Shown here one piece after another: positions 9,129 to 19,764 of a DNA stretch of 64,000 nt; position 1 is the stretch's first letter; every line of letters starts with the position of its first letter. The notes under the pieces are model-generated. The model worked only from the letters and a program-made list of their open reading frames with translations. It made no database searches and had not been told where the DNA came from. A program made the translations under genes and the position numbers. Source of the stretch: Rhizobium sp. NXC14 (GTDB lineage: Bacteria > Pseudomonadota > Alphaproteobacteria > Rhizobiales > Rhizobiaceae); assembly GCF_002117485.1 (NCBI RefSeq), contig NZ_CP021031.1:124001-188000 (forward strand), read 5' to 3'.

Positions 9129-9773
9129 ATGTATTTGGAAACAGAATCCAATGATATCATCGAGGGCCCCAATGGTAACGATATAATCGGTGGTCCGGGC
9201 GGCGATCATGGCGATGAAGGTCTCTCCGGCAGGCCGTACGACGAGGATCTCGATGGTGAAGCAGGCACATTCTTCGTGGCAGGACATGAAGGCTCCGACA
9301 CGTTCGTTTTCCATTCTCACTATCCGACGGGCCCTATACACTGGGGGGCTAATTTTGAGCCGATCCCGGTACTGACGATCGGGGATTTTAATCCGGCTCA
9401 AGATACTGTCGCTTTCGATGCGAAGGGACTAGGCAACGATAATAGTGGTGCGAACTTTATCAATCACGGCGACCCTCAGGCGGGTTCCACCGTTGATACC
9501 TTCTATGAGGGCAATGCCTCGGGTGCGAGCGGTGAACACGTCGTGGTAATCACAGACCAGAGTTTCGCCAGCGGGTCTGACGCAACGAGCGCTATATCCG
9601 GAGAGAGGGGCGGCGACATCATCGTCTACCACAACGCCGATACCAGGACCGTCGAGTTAGCGTATGTTACTTCGCCTGATCACGTGGATGTCTTCGCTCA
9701 CTTGGCGGAGGTAGATAGCGTCTCAGACCTGACTAACATGTACCTTGCCCCCTCCGACTTCACCTTTGTCTGA
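9129..9773 (+). CDS. RTX-type calcium-binding secreted protein
   Basis: The ATG at 9129 has an AGGAG site about 11 bp before it and yields 214 residues; the frame is open further up. Residues 5-35 hold glycine/aspartate-rich nonapeptide repeats (NDIIEGPNGNDIIGGPGGD), the calcium-binding beta-roll of RTX proteins. A DTFVF strand and a long C-terminal region follow, ending in LAPSDFTFV; the short hydrophobic end after acidic residues is typical of type I secretion signals. There is no N-terminal signal peptide, as expected. It is short for an RTX protein. NodO of R. leguminosarum is of this general class, but I do not claim orthology. No type I exporter is in the window. Confidence 0.75.
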   Translation: MYLETESNDIIEGPNGNDIIGGPGGDHGDEGLSGRPYDEDLDGEAGTFFVAGHEGSDTFVFHSHYPTGPIHWGANFEPIPVLTIGDFNPAQDTVAFDAKGLGNDNSGANFINHGDPQAGSTVDTFYEGNASGASGEHVVVITDQSFASGSDATSAISGERGGDIIVYHNADTRTVELAYVTSPDHVDVFAHLAEVDSVSDLTNMYLAPSDFTFV

Positions 9774-9778
9774 TCGCA

Positions 9779-9810
9779 GGAGGCCTGGCGGGTTCGCGCG
9801 CCAAGCCTCC
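9779..9810 (+). terminator. Hairpin after the RTX gene
   Basis: GGAGGCCTGGCG pairs with CGCCAAGCCTCC across an 8-nt loop (one mismatch), starting 6 bp after the stop. It has no T-run, so it is a likely but not textbook terminator. Confidence 0.55.
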
Positions 9811-9834
9811 AGTTGCTGCGTCGCTTCCGCTTGT

Positions 9835-10170
9835 TCATGTTCCCGCGTCGGGAAACCGCGGGTAGGCCGCCAAAATCCTTTGCATGATCCGGTTGTTCGA
9901 CGGTCGGCCTATCGTCTTGTGCCCAGTTGCCGCTGCGCCTCCAGCTCGTATCCGCTTCAGCAGCCGACGCACCCGTCGCAGCGTCAATGACTGCGACAGG
10001 GTACCGGCTTCCTTGCGGCACATGGCACCATTGAGGTTCTCGTGATCGTCCAGCGCGGCCGGTGCATAGGCGATGTCACGTTGTCGTGGGGGAGGCGGTT
10101 GCGCTTTTATCGAAGCGGGGCGGGCCAGCAGCCAGGCGTCATCGCCCGGGCGGCCAGGCTCCGACCGCAA
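9835..10170 (-). mobile_element. ISNCY-type transposase, N-terminal remnant
   Basis: The minus-strand frame contains SLTLRRVRRLLKRIRAGGAA followed by IGRPSNNRI, the helix-turn-helix and linker found near the start of ISNCY-family transposases. The rest of the transposase is missing. Bases 10171-10314 show nothing. Confidence 0.5.
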
Positions 10171-10314
10171 CTGAGAATCCCAGGCGGTTACAGCAATTTT
10201 TGCTCACTGTGAGTTGCCTCGAACGAACGCTTGATTAGCCTCCGAACGCTGGCAGGTTCAAGCCGCCTGCAGGTGATGCAGGGGGCTTAGCAGGTTAGGA
10301 GCTGCATATTATGC

Positions 10315-10530
10315 TTACTCCGATTGACTGTGTTCGATCTTGAGAATGGCTTCCTCGATCGACGCCACTCCGAGCAGCACCAATGCATCGGCCAAACAAC
10401 GCTCTATGTCACCGATACTTAGGCCCTCGATTACGGCAACCTCTTCAAGCGTGCGGCCCTGTTTCAGCCACCGGAGCGAGTTCATTTGCAGGGGGCAAAG
10501 GGGCAATGTGTTCGCCATCATCCTCTCCAA
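10315..10530 (-). CDS. Small LuxR-type helix-turn-helix protein (71 aa) or regulator stub
   Basis: The frame encodes a single helix-turn-helix domain: LCPLQMNSLRWLKQGRTLEE, then AVIEGLSIGDIERCLADALV. It matches the DNA-binding part of LuxR/FixJ regulators without the sensor or autoinducer domain. It could be a stand-alone regulator or the tail of a lost one. It has no operon partner. Confidence 0.55.
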   Translation of the reverse strand: MERMMANTLPLCPLQMNSLRWLKQGRTLEEVAVIEGLSIGDIERCLADALVLLGVASIEEAILKIEHSQSE

Positions 10531-11127
10531 GCAATTTATAAGAATTCATGGAGGTCTCGCGTCGTTACCACGTGGCCTCGCTCCCGACCGCGGCTGCGCA
10601 TGTTTACGACTTTCGCTATGGAGCGCGAAGCGTTGGGATGAAGAATAGCCACTAGAGATTTACCCCGTGGCCGGCGACGAGGATGGGCGCTAAGCCGAGC
10701 TGCGGCACGACCGGTATAGAAAGCCGCGGGGGAAACGGCTGTCGTCGAGCAGGGATCGACAACAGCCGAGTGAACCTGATGACAGGCGTTGATGCCCCTC
10801 CCAGGCCAGGAGCCACGTTGGACTTTCGGCTATTCTCCGGGGTCCGAATGGCGGTGAGATTTCGTTTCGGGCTGGTTCCATTATAGGACCGTTGATGCTG
10901 CTCGATAGCTGGCATCATCGCAAGATCACCTCACGAACGCGAAAGGCGCGCGCCCAGTTGGCTCCGGTCCGTCGAGGACATCGACACGGCCGCCGGCGTT
11001 CCGAAAACGGGCACGGCGGCGCTGCATGGTTTCGTGCTGAACAAGGGCCTTGGCGACAAGTTGCTCGGCAAGGCCTCCTTCACTGCCGCCTACAGCCGCT
11101 AATCGTTCATTGGAATTGGAGATTATC
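10531..11127. other. Relic stretch without a supported gene
   Basis: A short frame at about 10966-11102 (plus strand) reads VEDIDTAAGVPKTGTAAL and ends AAYSR; it looks like the tail of a real protein but I cannot name the family. Nothing else stands out. Confidence 0.35.
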
Positions 11128-11214
11128 GTGAAGAAACTTATTCTCGTACCGTTCCTGCTGGCCTCGATGACGGGTGTTGTCTTCGGCGCCACTCCATTCA
11201 AGACGGTGCCCTAG
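11128..11214 (+). pseudogene. Signal-peptide stub of a lost exported protein
   Basis: GTG at 11128 follows a GGAG at 11115 and encodes KKLILVPFLLASMTGVVFGA, a clean secretion signal, then six residues and a stop. It resembles the start of a periplasmic binding protein whose body is gone. Confidence 0.45.
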
Positions 11215-11248
11215 GAATGGAAATCGGCACGTCGCAAGCTGAGCTATC

Positions 11249-11295
11249 ACTCATTGAATGGATGGACCCCATCCAAGCAATCGATTTGATCGATG
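11249..11295 (+). promoter_or_regulatory. Degenerate nod-box-like sequence
   Basis: GATG-N6-ATCCAAGCAATCGATTTGAT matches the distal half of the nod box, including ATC-N9-GAT. The proximal half is poor. It lies within a short unassigned frame (11217-11402) and points toward the GntR/YejA genes. It may be chance. Confidence 0.25.
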
Positions 11296-11456
11296 TACCG
11301 CAAGCACTTTATCACGGCGTCATCAAGTTGGCGGATGCTGCGGCCCCGCGCAAGGGATGGCAGGCTGTGCCCGGTCGCTTTGAACAGAAGTATAGAACTT
11401 AGAACTTAAGATCGACAATTTCGGGTTCTTCGCGTTTTAGTGCAGGTAGAGGGTTT

Positions 11457-11786
11457 ATGATGGCTGAAGTGAAGCGAGCTCAGAGGCAGACGGGGGTGGC
11501 GCTTTGGCGTCAGATAGCGGATAGCATCCGCGAAGCGATCACAGGCGGCGCTTATGACGAGACCGACATGGTGCCGTGGGAAATGGCATCTGCAGAGCAA
11601 TTTTTCGTCAACCGCCATACGCTCCGCAGTCCCCTTACAAACCTCGCCCAGGAAGGCATCGTCGGTGCCGCACAGGGAGGGGGTACGCTGATCGATCCAC
11701 AGGAGAAACTCAATCTCACGTTTATCGGCCAGGTGCACCGTGGTTTGCGCCTCTATTTCCCTTATTCTCGCCCGAACCGAAATAAT
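11457..11786 (+). pseudogene. GntR-family regulator (PhnF-like), N-terminal domain fused in frame to yejA
   Basis: Codons 1-110 of the long frame read as a GntR winged helix: GVALWRQIADSIREAITGG, YDETDMVPWEMASAEQF, NRHTLRSPLTNLAQEGIV and a GGGTLI wing. Several normally conserved positions are altered (PWEM for PPEM, SPLT for SALT). The effector-binding domain is missing. There is no stop before the binding-protein start at 11787, so the two parts share one frame. Confidence 0.7.
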
Positions 11787-13634
11787 ATGGGATGGCGAAT
11801 AGGGTTTATCAGGTCGAGGACAAGTCTGGTTGCCGCTCTTGTGGTGCTGAGCGCGCCGGCGCTGCCTGTCAAAGCCCAGGAGCCAAATTTCCAGATCGGC
11901 AGTTCCGTCATCAGCGAGCTGAAATACAAGCCGGGCTTCAAGCATTTCGACTACATCAATCCCGAGGCGCCTAAGGGCGGCAATCTGCGCCTTTCCGCCT
12001 CCGGTACCTACGATACCTTCAACCCGTTGCTTTCGAAGGGGGTAAAGGCGGTTGGCCTGACCCTGCCTTTTGAAACACTTATGAAATCGCCTGATGACGA
12101 GCTGCTCTCCTCCTATGGGCTGCTGGCAGAAGGCGTTTCCTTTCCCGAGGACGTATCGCGAGCGACGTTCCGGCTGCGCAAGGAGGCCCAGTGGGCCGAC
12201 GGAAGCTCGGTGACGCCGGAGGACGTCGTTTTCAGTTTCGACCGATCGAAGGAGCTCAATCCGCTCCTGTCCAACTACTACAAGCATGTCGTTAAGGCCG
12301 TGAAGACGGGCGAACGCGACGTGACCTTCATCTTCGACGAGAAGAACAATAAGGAGCTTCCCAATATTCTTGGACAGCTGATGGTCCTTCCGAAGAATTG
12401 GTGGGAGGGTGCGGGGCCGGACGGCAAGCCGCGCGATATTTCCAAGACGACGCTCGAGCCCGTGATGGGTTCGGGTCCTTATAAAATCGCTTCCTTCTCG
12501 CCCGGCGCAACGATCCGCTACGAATTGCGCGACGACTATTGGGGCAAGGACCTCAACGTGAATGTCGGGCAGAACAATTTTGGCTCGATCACTTACACCT
12601 ATTTCGCTGACCGGGACGTGCAGTTCGAGGCTTTTAGGGCCGGTAACAGCGACTATTGGCAGGAGACGGCCGCTGCCCGCTGGGCAACCGGATATGATTT
12701 CCCCGCCGTCAAGGACGGGCGCGTGACGAAAGAGGACGTCGCCAACCCAGTGCGCGCAAAGGGCGTCATGCAGGCTCTAGTACCCAACATGCGGCGCGAC
12801 TTGTTCAAGGACATCAGGGTTCGCAAGGCGTTGAATTACGGTTTCGATTTTGAGGAGTTGAACCGCTCGCTTGCTCTCAACAGCTACCAGCGCATCAACA
12901 GCTATTTCTGGAACACCGACCTCGCCTCCTCCGGATTGCCTCAGGGGCGGGAACTTGAAATATTGCAGGGCCTGAAGGACAAGGTTCCGCCGGAGGTCTT
13001 CACCACTCCTTATTCCAATCCGGTCGGTGGTGATCCGCAGAAAAGTCGCGAAAACCTCCGCACCGCGATCTCATTGTTGAAAGAAGCCGGGTGGGAACTC
13101 AAGAATAACCGGATGGTCAACACCAAAACTGGCCAGCCAATGAATTTCGAGATCCTGTTGTCGAGCCCCACGTTGGAGCGCTGGGCGGTGCCCTATGCCA
13201 ACAACCTGAAGAAAATCGGGATAGATGCTCGGGTTCGGACTGTGGATGCCTCGCAATATACAAACCGAGTGCGTAGCTTCGACTACGACATGATCTGGAA
13301 TACCTGGGTTGAGACGATTAATCCCGGCAACGAGCAGGCCATGTTTTGGGGGTCCGGCTCGGCCAACCAGCAAGGCTCTCGCAATTATGCCGGCATCGCC
13401 AACCCGGCCGTCGATGAGCTTATTCGCATGATCATCTTCGCGCCCAACCGCGATGAACAGGTCGCCGCGATCAAGGCTATGGACCGAGTGCTCTTGGCGG
13501 GGAACTATGTCGTGCCACTGTATTATCGCGACAAGCAATCGATCGCTTACTGGAACACGATCACGCATCCGGCGGAGTTTCCGACCTATAGCCTCGGCTT
13601 CCCTGATGCCTGGTGGTCCACCACCGCGAAATGA
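11787..13634 (+). CDS. yejA: ABC transporter substrate-binding protein, family 5 (YejA-like)
   Basis: A 615-residue periplasmic binding protein for peptides or peptide-like substrates. I place the start at the ATG at 11787, which gives a proper signal peptide (RTSLVAALVVLSAPALPVKA). Hallmarks follow: FKHFDYINPEAPKGGNLRLS, TFNPLLSKG, and PEDVVFSFDRSKELNP, as in YejA. The length is normal. It heads the four-gene operon with two permeases and a double ATPase. The frame is open upstream through a GntR domain; translation from there would bury the signal peptide 110 residues inside a fusion, so internal initiation is the working assumption. Confidence 0.85.
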   Translation: MGWRIGFIRSRTSLVAALVVLSAPALPVKAQEPNFQIGSSVISELKYKPGFKHFDYINPEAPKGGNLRLSASGTYDTFNPLLSKGVKAVGLTLPFETLMKSPDDELLSSYGLLAEGVSFPEDVSRATFRLRKEAQWADGSSVTPEDVVFSFDRSKELNPLLSNYYKHVVKAVKTGERDVTFIFDEKNNKELPNILGQLMVLPKNWWEGAGPDGKPRDISKTTLEPVMGSGPYKIASFSPGATIRYELRDDYWGKDLNVNVGQNNFGSITYTYFADRDVQFEAFRAGNSDYWQETAAARWATGYDFPAVKDGRVTKEDVANPVRAKGVMQALVPNMRRDLFKDIRVRKALNYGFDFEELNRSLALNSYQRINSYFWNTDLASSGLPQGRELEILQGLKDKVPPEVFTTPYSNPVGGDPQKSRENLRTAISLLKEAGWELKNNRMVNTKTGQPMNFEILLSSPTLERWAVPYANNLKKIGIDARVRTVDASQYTNRVRSFDYDMIWNTWVETINPGNEQAMFWGSGSANQQGSRNYAGIANPAVDELIRMIIFAPNRDEQVAAIKAMDRVLLAGNYVVPLYYRDKQSIAYWNTITHPAEFPTYSLGFPDAWWSTTAK

Positions 13635-13680
13635 GCAGGCTTGCAATGCAGGGGCTGTGGGCTCCGGAGGCTGAAGGCTG

Positions 13681-14769
13681 ATGGGCGCCTATATCATTCG
13701 CCGCCTGCTTTTGATGATCCCGACCATCGTCGGCATTATGGCGATTTCCTTCGTCGTGGTTCAATTCGCCCCGGGTGGTCCGGTCGAGCAGGTGATCGCC
13801 CAGCTGACCGGCCAAGCCGACAGCGCCGATCAGCGCCTGTCCGGTGGCGGGGATCTTCTCGGCGCAGGAGGCGGCGAAGAAAACTCGAAATATCGCGGCG
13901 CCCAGGGGCTCGATCCGGAGCTGATCGCCAAGCTCGAAAAACAATTCGGTTTCGACAAGCCGCCGCTGACGCGTTTCGGCGAGATGATGTGGAACTACAT
14001 CCGCTTCGATTTCGGTGAGAGCTTCTTCCGCAACACCTCGGTGCTCGACCTCATCAAGGAGAAGCTGCCGGTGTCGATCTCGCTCGGCATCTGGATCCTG
14101 ATCTTCTCCTATGCGATTTCCATTCCGCTCGGCATCCGCAAGGCGGTCAAGGACGGATCGACCTTCGATGTCTGGACCTCGGGCGTCATCGTCGTCGGCT
14201 ATGCCGTTCCGAGCTTCCTCTTCGGCATCCTGCTGATCGTGCTTTTCGCCGGCGGCTCCTTCTACGACTGGTTTCCGTTGCGCGGCCTCGTTTCCGACAA
14301 TTTCGACCAGCTCGCCTGGTGGCAGAAGCCGCTCGACTATTTCTGGCACCTCACTCTGCCGCTGATCTCGCTTTCGCTAGCCGCCTTTGCTACGACGACG
14401 CTCTTGACCAAGAATTCCTTCATCGAGGAGATCAAGAAGCAATATGTCGTCACCGCCCGCGCCAAGGGTCTGAATGAGCGGCAGGTGCTTTACGGCCATG
14501 TTTTCCGCAACGCCATGCTGATCATCATCGCCGGTTTTCCCGGTGCCTTCATCTCCGCTTTCTTCACTGGCTCGCTGCTGATCGAGAACATCTTTTCGCT
14601 CGATGGCCTCGGCCGCCTCGGCTATCTCTCGGTGGTCAACCGCGATTATCCGATCGTCTTCGCGACACTCTATATCTTCTCGCTACTCGGTCTTTTCGTC
14701 AGCCTGATCTCAGACCTGATCTATACCTGGATCGATCCGCGCATCGATTTCGAGCGGAGGGATGTCTGA
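13681..14769 (+). CDS. yejB: ABC transporter permease (YejB-like)
   Basis: A 362-residue inner-membrane permease of the oligopeptide/opine type. An N-terminal helix ([20 protein letters not shown]) is followed by a periplasmic stretch and a five-helix core. The EAA loop that contacts the ATPase is visible at [20 protein letters not shown]. An insertion rich in Gly/Asp (residues ~45-75) is usual for YejB. The stop overlaps the next start (TGATG), so yejE is translationally coupled. Confidence 0.9.
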   Translation: MGAYIIRRLLLMIPTIVGIMAISFVVVQFAPGGPVEQVIAQLTGQADSADQRLSGGGDLLGAGGGEENSKYRGAQGLDPELIAKLEKQFGFDKPPLTRFGEMMWNYIRFDFGESFFRNTSVLDLIKEKLPVSISLGIWILIFSYAISIPLGIRKAVKDGSTFDVWTSGVIVVGYAVPSFLFGILLIVLFAGGSFYDWFPLRGLVSDNFDQLAWWQKPLDYFWHLTLPLISLSLAAFATTTLLTKNSFIEEIKKQYVVTARAKGLNERQVLYGHVFRNAMLIIIAGFPGAFISAFFTGSLLIENIFSLDGLGRLGYLSVVNRDYPIVFATLYIFSLLGLFVSLISDLIYTWIDPRIDFERRDV

Positions 14770-15917
14770 TGGACGCCGCCGCAAACCCTGCCACCGCAAC
14801 CCCGGTCAAACCGCCGCGCAAGGGGCTGCTGTCGCCGACCAATATCCGTCGGTGGAAGAATTTCCGGGCGAACGGCCGCGGCTACTGGTCGCTGTGGCTT
14901 TTCCTGCTGCTGTTCGTGCTCAGCCTTTTCGCGGAATTCCTCGCCAACGACCGGCCGATCATCGCCTCCTATAAGGGCGAGATCCTGTTTCCGGTGTTGA
15001 TCGACTATCCCGAGGAGAAATTCGGCGGCTTTCTCGCCGAAACCGACTACCGCTCCTCGGTGATAGCAGATGAGATCAATGCCAATGGCTGGATGATCTG
15101 GCCGCCGATCCATTATTCCTACCGCTCGGTCAACTCGAACATTCCGCATTCGGCTCCGACTCCCCCCTTCTGGCTGATGACCAAGGAGGAGCGTTGCTCA
15201 GGTTATCCGCAAGGCGCGAACGATCCCGGCTGCACGCTCGGCAATCTCAACTGGCTCGGCACCGATGACCAAGCGCGTGACGTGCTGGCGCGCGTTATCT
15301 ACGGCTTCCGCATATCGGTGCTGTTCGGCCTGGCGTTGACCATCTGCTCGGCGATCATCGGCGTCACGGCAGGGGCGGTGCAGGGCTATTTCGGCGGCCT
15401 GACCGATCTCTTGCTGCAGCGCTTCATCGAAATATGGTCGTCGATGCCTGTGCTTTATATCCTGCTCATTATCGCCGCGATCCTGCCGCCCGGCTTCTTC
15501 GTGCTGCTCGGAATCATGCTGCTCTTCTCCTGGGTCAGCTTTGTCGGCGTCGTGCGCGCAGAGTTCCTGCGCGCCCGCAATTTCGAATATGTCCGCGCCG
15601 CCCGTGCGCTCGGCGTCAACAACCGCACCATCATGTGGCGCCACCTGCTGCCGAACGCCATGGTGGCGACGCTCACCTTTCTGCCCTTCATTCTCTCAGG
15701 CTCGATCACGACGCTGACCTCGCTCGATTTCCTCGGCTTCGGCATGCCGCCCGGCTCCCCTTCGCTCGGCGAAATGATCGCCCAGGGCAAGACCAACCTG
15801 CAGGCGCCTTGGCTCGGGCTGACGGCCTTCTTCACCATGTCGATCATGCTTTCTCTTTTGATCTTCATCGGCGAAGCCGTGCGCGACGCCTTCGATCCGA
15901 GGAAGACGTTTCAATGA
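14769..15917 (+). CDS. yejE: ABC transporter permease (YejE-like)
   Basis: The 382-residue second permease subunit. The N-terminal helix is at residues ~38-58, a YejE-specific periplasmic segment holds GTDDQARDVLARVIYGFRIS, and the EAA loop is RAARALGVNNRTIMWRHLLP. It starts within the yejB stop and ends with an ATGA overlap with yejF. It forms the channel with YejB. Confidence 0.9.
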   Translation: MDAAANPATATPVKPPRKGLLSPTNIRRWKNFRANGRGYWSLWLFLLLFVLSLFAEFLANDRPIIASYKGEILFPVLIDYPEEKFGGFLAETDYRSSVIADEINANGWMIWPPIHYSYRSVNSNIPHSAPTPPFWLMTKEERCSGYPQGANDPGCTLGNLNWLGTDDQARDVLARVIYGFRISVLFGLALTICSAIIGVTAGAVQGYFGGLTDLLLQRFIEIWSSMPVLYILLIIAAILPPGFFVLLGIMLLFSWVSFVGVVRAEFLRARNFEYVRAARALGVNNRTIMWRHLLPNAMVATLTFLPFILSGSITTLTSLDFLGFGMPPGSPSLGEMIAQGKTNLQAPWLGLTAFFTMSIMLSLLIFIGEAVRDAFDPRKTFQ

Positions 15918-17551
15918 GTGACATGACAGAACCGCTCCTTTCCGTCCGCGATCTCTCGGTTGCCTTTCATCAGGGCGGCGAAACCTCGCTTGCCGTCGAT
16001 CGGATCTCGTTCGATATCGCCAAAGGCGAGGTCGTAGCGCTCGTCGGCGAATCCGGCTCCGGCAAATCGGTCTCGGCCAACTCGATCCTGCGCCTTCTGC
16101 CTTATCCCTCGGCAAGCCACCCCTCCGGGGAAATCCTGTTCAAGGGCAAGGATCTCTTGAAGGCATCGGAGCGGGCGCTGCGCGAGGTGCGCGGCAATGA
16201 CATCACCATGATCTTCCAGGAGCCGATGACCTCGCTCAATCCGCTTCATACGATCGAGAAGCAGATCGCCGAGATCCTCGCCCTGCACCAGGGGCTCACC
16301 GGCCAGTCGGCGCGGATGCGCGTGCTGGAACTGTTGAACCAGGTCGGCATCCGCGAGCCTGAGAAGCGGTTGAAGGCCTATCCGCACGAACTCTCCGGCG
16401 GTCAGCGCCAGCGCGTCATGATCGCCATGGCGCTCGCCAACCGGCCGGAACTGCTGATCGCCGACGAACCGACAACAGCGCTCGACGTCACCGTACAGGC
16501 GCAGATTCTAGAGCTTCTCCGGCAGTTGAAGACGGCGCACGGCATGTCGCTGCTGTTCATCACCCACGATCTCGGCATCGTGCGCAAATTCGCCGACCGC
16601 GTCTGCGTCATGACCAAGGGCCGGATCGTCGAAACCGGGACGGTCGAGGAGGTCTTCGCCAATCCGAAGCACGACTATACCCGCCATCTTTTCGCTTCCG
16701 AACCGCGCGGCGAGCCGCCGCTTGCCGATCCGTCGAAGCCGGTGGTGATGGAAGGCTCGGATATCCGCGTCTGGTTCCCGATCAAGGCGGGGCTGATGCG
16801 CCGCGTCGTCGATCATGTGAAGGCGGTCGACGGCATCGATCTTTCGCTGCGCGCCGGACAGACGCTCGGAGTCGTCGGCGAATCCGGTTCGGGCAAGACC
16901 ACGCTCGGGCTTGCCCTCACCCGTCTGATCTCGTCGCAGGGACGGATTGCCTTTTTCGGCAAAGATATAGCCGGTTATTCTTTCAGCGAAATGCGGCCGT
17001 TACGCAACCAGCTGCAGATCGTCTTCCAGGACCCCTACGGTTCGCTCAGCCCGCGCATGTCGGTCGGCGATATCATTGCCGAAGGGCTGAAAGTGCATGA
17101 GCGCGCCTTGAGCGCCGAGGAGCGCGACCAGCGTGTCTGCTGGGCGCTGGAGGAGGTGGGCCTCGATCCCCTGACCCGCTGGCGCTATCCGCACGAGTTT
17201 TCAGGCGGCCAGCGCCAGCGCATCGCCATAGCTCGCGCCATGGTGCTGAAGCCGCGTTTCGTCATGCTCGACGAGCCGACATCCGCGCTCGACATGAGCG
17301 TGCAGGCCCAGGTCGTCGACCTCCTGCGCGATCTGCAAAAGAAACACGACCTCGCCTATCTCTTCATCAGCCACGACCTGAAGGTGGTGAAGGCGCTCGC
17401 CAACGACGTCATCGTCATGCGGTTCGGCAAGGTGGTGGAGCAAGGTCCCTCCGCGGAAATCTTCCGCGCGCCCAAGGACGATTACACCAAGGCGCTGATG
17501 GCAGCCGCGTTCAACATCGAGGCGGTGCCGACGCCCGCCGTGCAGCAGTAA
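15914..17551 (+). CDS. yejF: ABC transporter double ATPase (YejF-like)
   Basis: A 545-residue protein with two complete ATP-binding domains in tandem that powers the YejBE channel. First domain: Walker A GESGSGKS, signature LSGGQRQR, Walker [13 protein letters not shown]. Second: [28 protein letters not shown]. It starts at the ATG overlapping the yejE stop; a longer frame from 15434 is only a shadow inside yejE. No terminator hairpin was seen after the stop. Confidence 0.92.
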   Translation: MSDMTEPLLSVRDLSVAFHQGGETSLAVDRISFDIAKGEVVALVGESGSGKSVSANSILRLLPYPSASHPSGEILFKGKDLLKASERALREVRGNDITMIFQEPMTSLNPLHTIEKQIAEILALHQGLTGQSARMRVLELLNQVGIREPEKRLKAYPHELSGGQRQRVMIAMALANRPELLIADEPTTALDVTVQAQILELLRQLKTAHGMSLLFITHDLGIVRKFADRVCVMTKGRIVETGTVEEVFANPKHDYTRHLFASEPRGEPPLADPSKPVVMEGSDIRVWFPIKAGLMRRVVDHVKAVDGIDLSLRAGQTLGVVGESGSGKTTLGLALTRLISSQGRIAFFGKDIAGYSFSEMRPLRNQLQIVFQDPYGSLSPRMSVGDIIAEGLKVHERALSAEERDQRVCWALEEVGLDPLTRWRYPHEFSGGQRQRIAIARAMVLKPRFVMLDEPTSALDMSVQAQVVDLLRDLQKKHDLAYLFISHDLKVVKALANDVIVMRFGKVVEQGPSAEIFRAPKDDYTKALMAAAFNIEAVPTPAVQQ

Positions 17552-18287
17552 AGAAGATCATGTCAGTTCGTCCGCCCATGATCCGAAGTTCGCCACTAAC
17601 ACTGTTGCTCCGCAATCATACCTGCCGCGTCTCCGCGAATAGCTCTGGCAATGGGAGCGCAATATATATTGCGCCACGAACCCTTGGCGAAGGATGAGGT
17701 CGAATGGGTTGACAGCCGACCCTTTTGTACCGCTAGGGACCGCCGCCATGGCTGAGAAATAGATGGAAACCTTGTTCCGATGGTGACCACTCCATTCCGT
17801 TGATCCTGCCAGCCAAGAGCGGCCTCGGTGGCGGTCGAGTGCATTGATCATTCCATGTTGCGTTGATGAATCGTTTCTCCTGATAAACGCGCGCTTCTGT
17901 TGGCGAGCCGCAATTTCCAAGCAAAAGGATCCGCGCGTACGCGAATGAAACAGCAGGCGGCGCAGCGGTTGATCGAGCCGCACAGGTGGTTGGTATACGA
18001 GCTGACGAGCAGATCGTGTTCGCCGCTGGCAATATACCGCTCAGATGCGGGCGCGCGATCTGGTTCCAGCGTGACGACATTAAGGCCTGTGTTTGGACGA
18101 GCAGGTTTCACAGCGAGGCGGGAAACCTCGGCGGAGTTCTCTCCACTGACAGTAGTGGCGATCATGCGGTTTGCTCGCATCTTCCAAGACTCACAGGCTC
18201 ATCATTGGTCATCATCTTGCGTTAGCCAATCCGCACTAGGCGACGTGGTTATGACCGCTGGAAGAACAGGCGCCGGTTACTCTTGAC
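17552..18287. other. Unassigned stretch between yejF and the lipocalin-like gene
   Basis: Several overlapping minus-strand frames (17558-18180) exist but none resembles a known family and none has a convincing start. A palindromic AATATATATT at about 17659 is the only local oddity. Confidence 0.35.
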
Positions 18288-18734
18288 TTAAGGCTCTCTT
18301 TCCCATTCCAAGATACCGCGCACCATCTTCCCGGCCTGCGTAGACGGAGCGCTTTCAATGATCAGGGTGTCACCGTTGATGCGATAGCTCCGTTGCTGTT
18401 CGGAGCCCACCCAGTTCTGGTCGCCCGCAATGTCAATTTTCGTGATGAAACGATCACTCTCCAGCCGATATTTACCGGAGTATGTATACAAGCTTCGGAA
18501 GGCGGCACTCTGCTCGTCCGCACCCTCGGCCGGCTTGCGGTTTTCGGCGGAGATGAGAACGAACATGCGATTCGATGATGAGAAGAAGACATAGCCGTCG
18601 GGGCGCTCCCCGAACGGGGAGGCCTTTTGTTCCCTTGTGTCCATGTCTTCCATCACCCACCGTGTAAGCTTCCATGAGCCGGTGAGCGTTTGGGTATCAA
18701 CTAAAGCAGGGTGTACATTAGGATGTGTGACCAT
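18288..18734 (-). CDS. Lipocalin-like domain protein
   Basis: A 148-residue cytoplasmic protein that fits the small lipocalin-like family: LTGSWKLTRWVMED at residues ~17-30, then GYVFFSSSNRMFVLISA, YTYSGKYRLESDRFIT, and RSYRINGDTLIIES near the end. These are the beta-strands of a one-domain barrel that probably binds a small hydrophobic molecule. No signal peptide, no operon partner; ligand unknown. It looks intact. Confidence 0.75.
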   Translation of the reverse strand: MVTHPNVHPALVDTQTLTGSWKLTRWVMEDMDTREQKASPFGERPDGYVFFSSSNRMFVLISAENRKPAEGADEQSAAFRSLYTYSGKYRLESDRFITKIDIAGDQNWVGSEQQRSYRINGDTLIIESAPSTQAGKMVRGILEWEREP

Positions 18735-18899
18735 TGTGAAGCTCCCGTGGATCTGGCGCTGTAATAACGCTCCATGGTCAGTTGCTCGGTCATCCTAGAT
18801 CGCTTTTCTTGCGTTACCCGATATCAAATTCATCTGCCGCCATGCCAATCGAATATGCCCCCGACGACGACCGAGGTGCATCTGCTGATCCTAGCAAGA

Positions 18900-19764
18900 A
18901 CGATTAGACTCTGATTGCCACAGTCCGCAAATGCGCGGTTGCACATAGTGGCACGCTCTGCGGGCGGCAATCATCGTGTTCGCCATCAGCATGGCGATGG
19001 TCATTTGGGTCAACCGCACCTCGAACAGGCGTGATGACCGCAGCGACCTTCGGGGCCCCGGCAAATGCCACATTACAGACGAGACGTGTCTTTCCATGGC
19101 CCTTCTTCGGGGCTGCAGCGCGGTTGATAGCAACGTCGATGACCGTTGCCCCGGGCTTGACCCAATCCGCCTTGACCATCTCCGGGTGGCCGACGGCGCG
19201 GCAACAAGGATATCTGCCCTGTGGCAGACGGCCGACAGGTTCCTGGTGCGCGAAGAACGGCCGATGACCACGGCGTTTATGCCCGACAGGTTCTCCCCAT
19301 GCGTGCGGCGTACGAAAACCATCGCCCCGCTGGCGTGCAGGACACCAGGCCGGCTTCGAGATCGCCGGACGCAAGCTTGCCGGCGTTGACAACATGCAGA
19401 CCATCGACGGCCTTTTCCGACAGGATCGACTGGATGATGGGCTCGCTGTTCAACGGCTTCGGCAGCGGCAGTTGTACGAGAATGCCGTGAATGGAGGGGT
19501 CGGCGTTGAGCGTTGCTACATGAGTGCAGCGAACTCTTCCTGCGTCGTCTCGGCAGGCGGCGTATGCTGCACCGACTTGAAACCGCATTCCCCGGCCATT
19601 TTGCTCTTGGAATTGACATAGGTGCGGCTTGCAGGATCGTTGGCGACGATTACAACCGCAAGACCGGTTTTGACACCGCTTTGTTTTTCCAAAGAAGTGG
19701 CTGCCACCTTGACCGTTTCGATTACCGCACCGGCGACCTAGTTGCCATTAATCACTGTCGTCAT
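18900..19764 (-). pseudogene. folD: folD, methylenetetrahydrofolate dehydrogenase/cyclohydrolase, decayed
   Basis: ATG at 19764 opens MTTVINGN and then hits an in-frame TAG. The family sequence continues beyond: [68 protein letters not shown] and finally [14 protein letters not shown]. These pieces lie in at least three frames, so there are one stop and several frameshifts. The gene cannot make protein. It follows sarcosine oxidase relics with an ATGA overlap, an arrangement used for one-carbon recovery from sarcosine. Confidence 0.8.

Noticed and set aside
15434..15913. Long N-terminal extension of the YejF frame
   Set aside because: It lies wholly inside yejE in another frame; the ATG at 15914 overlapping the yejE stop is the real start.
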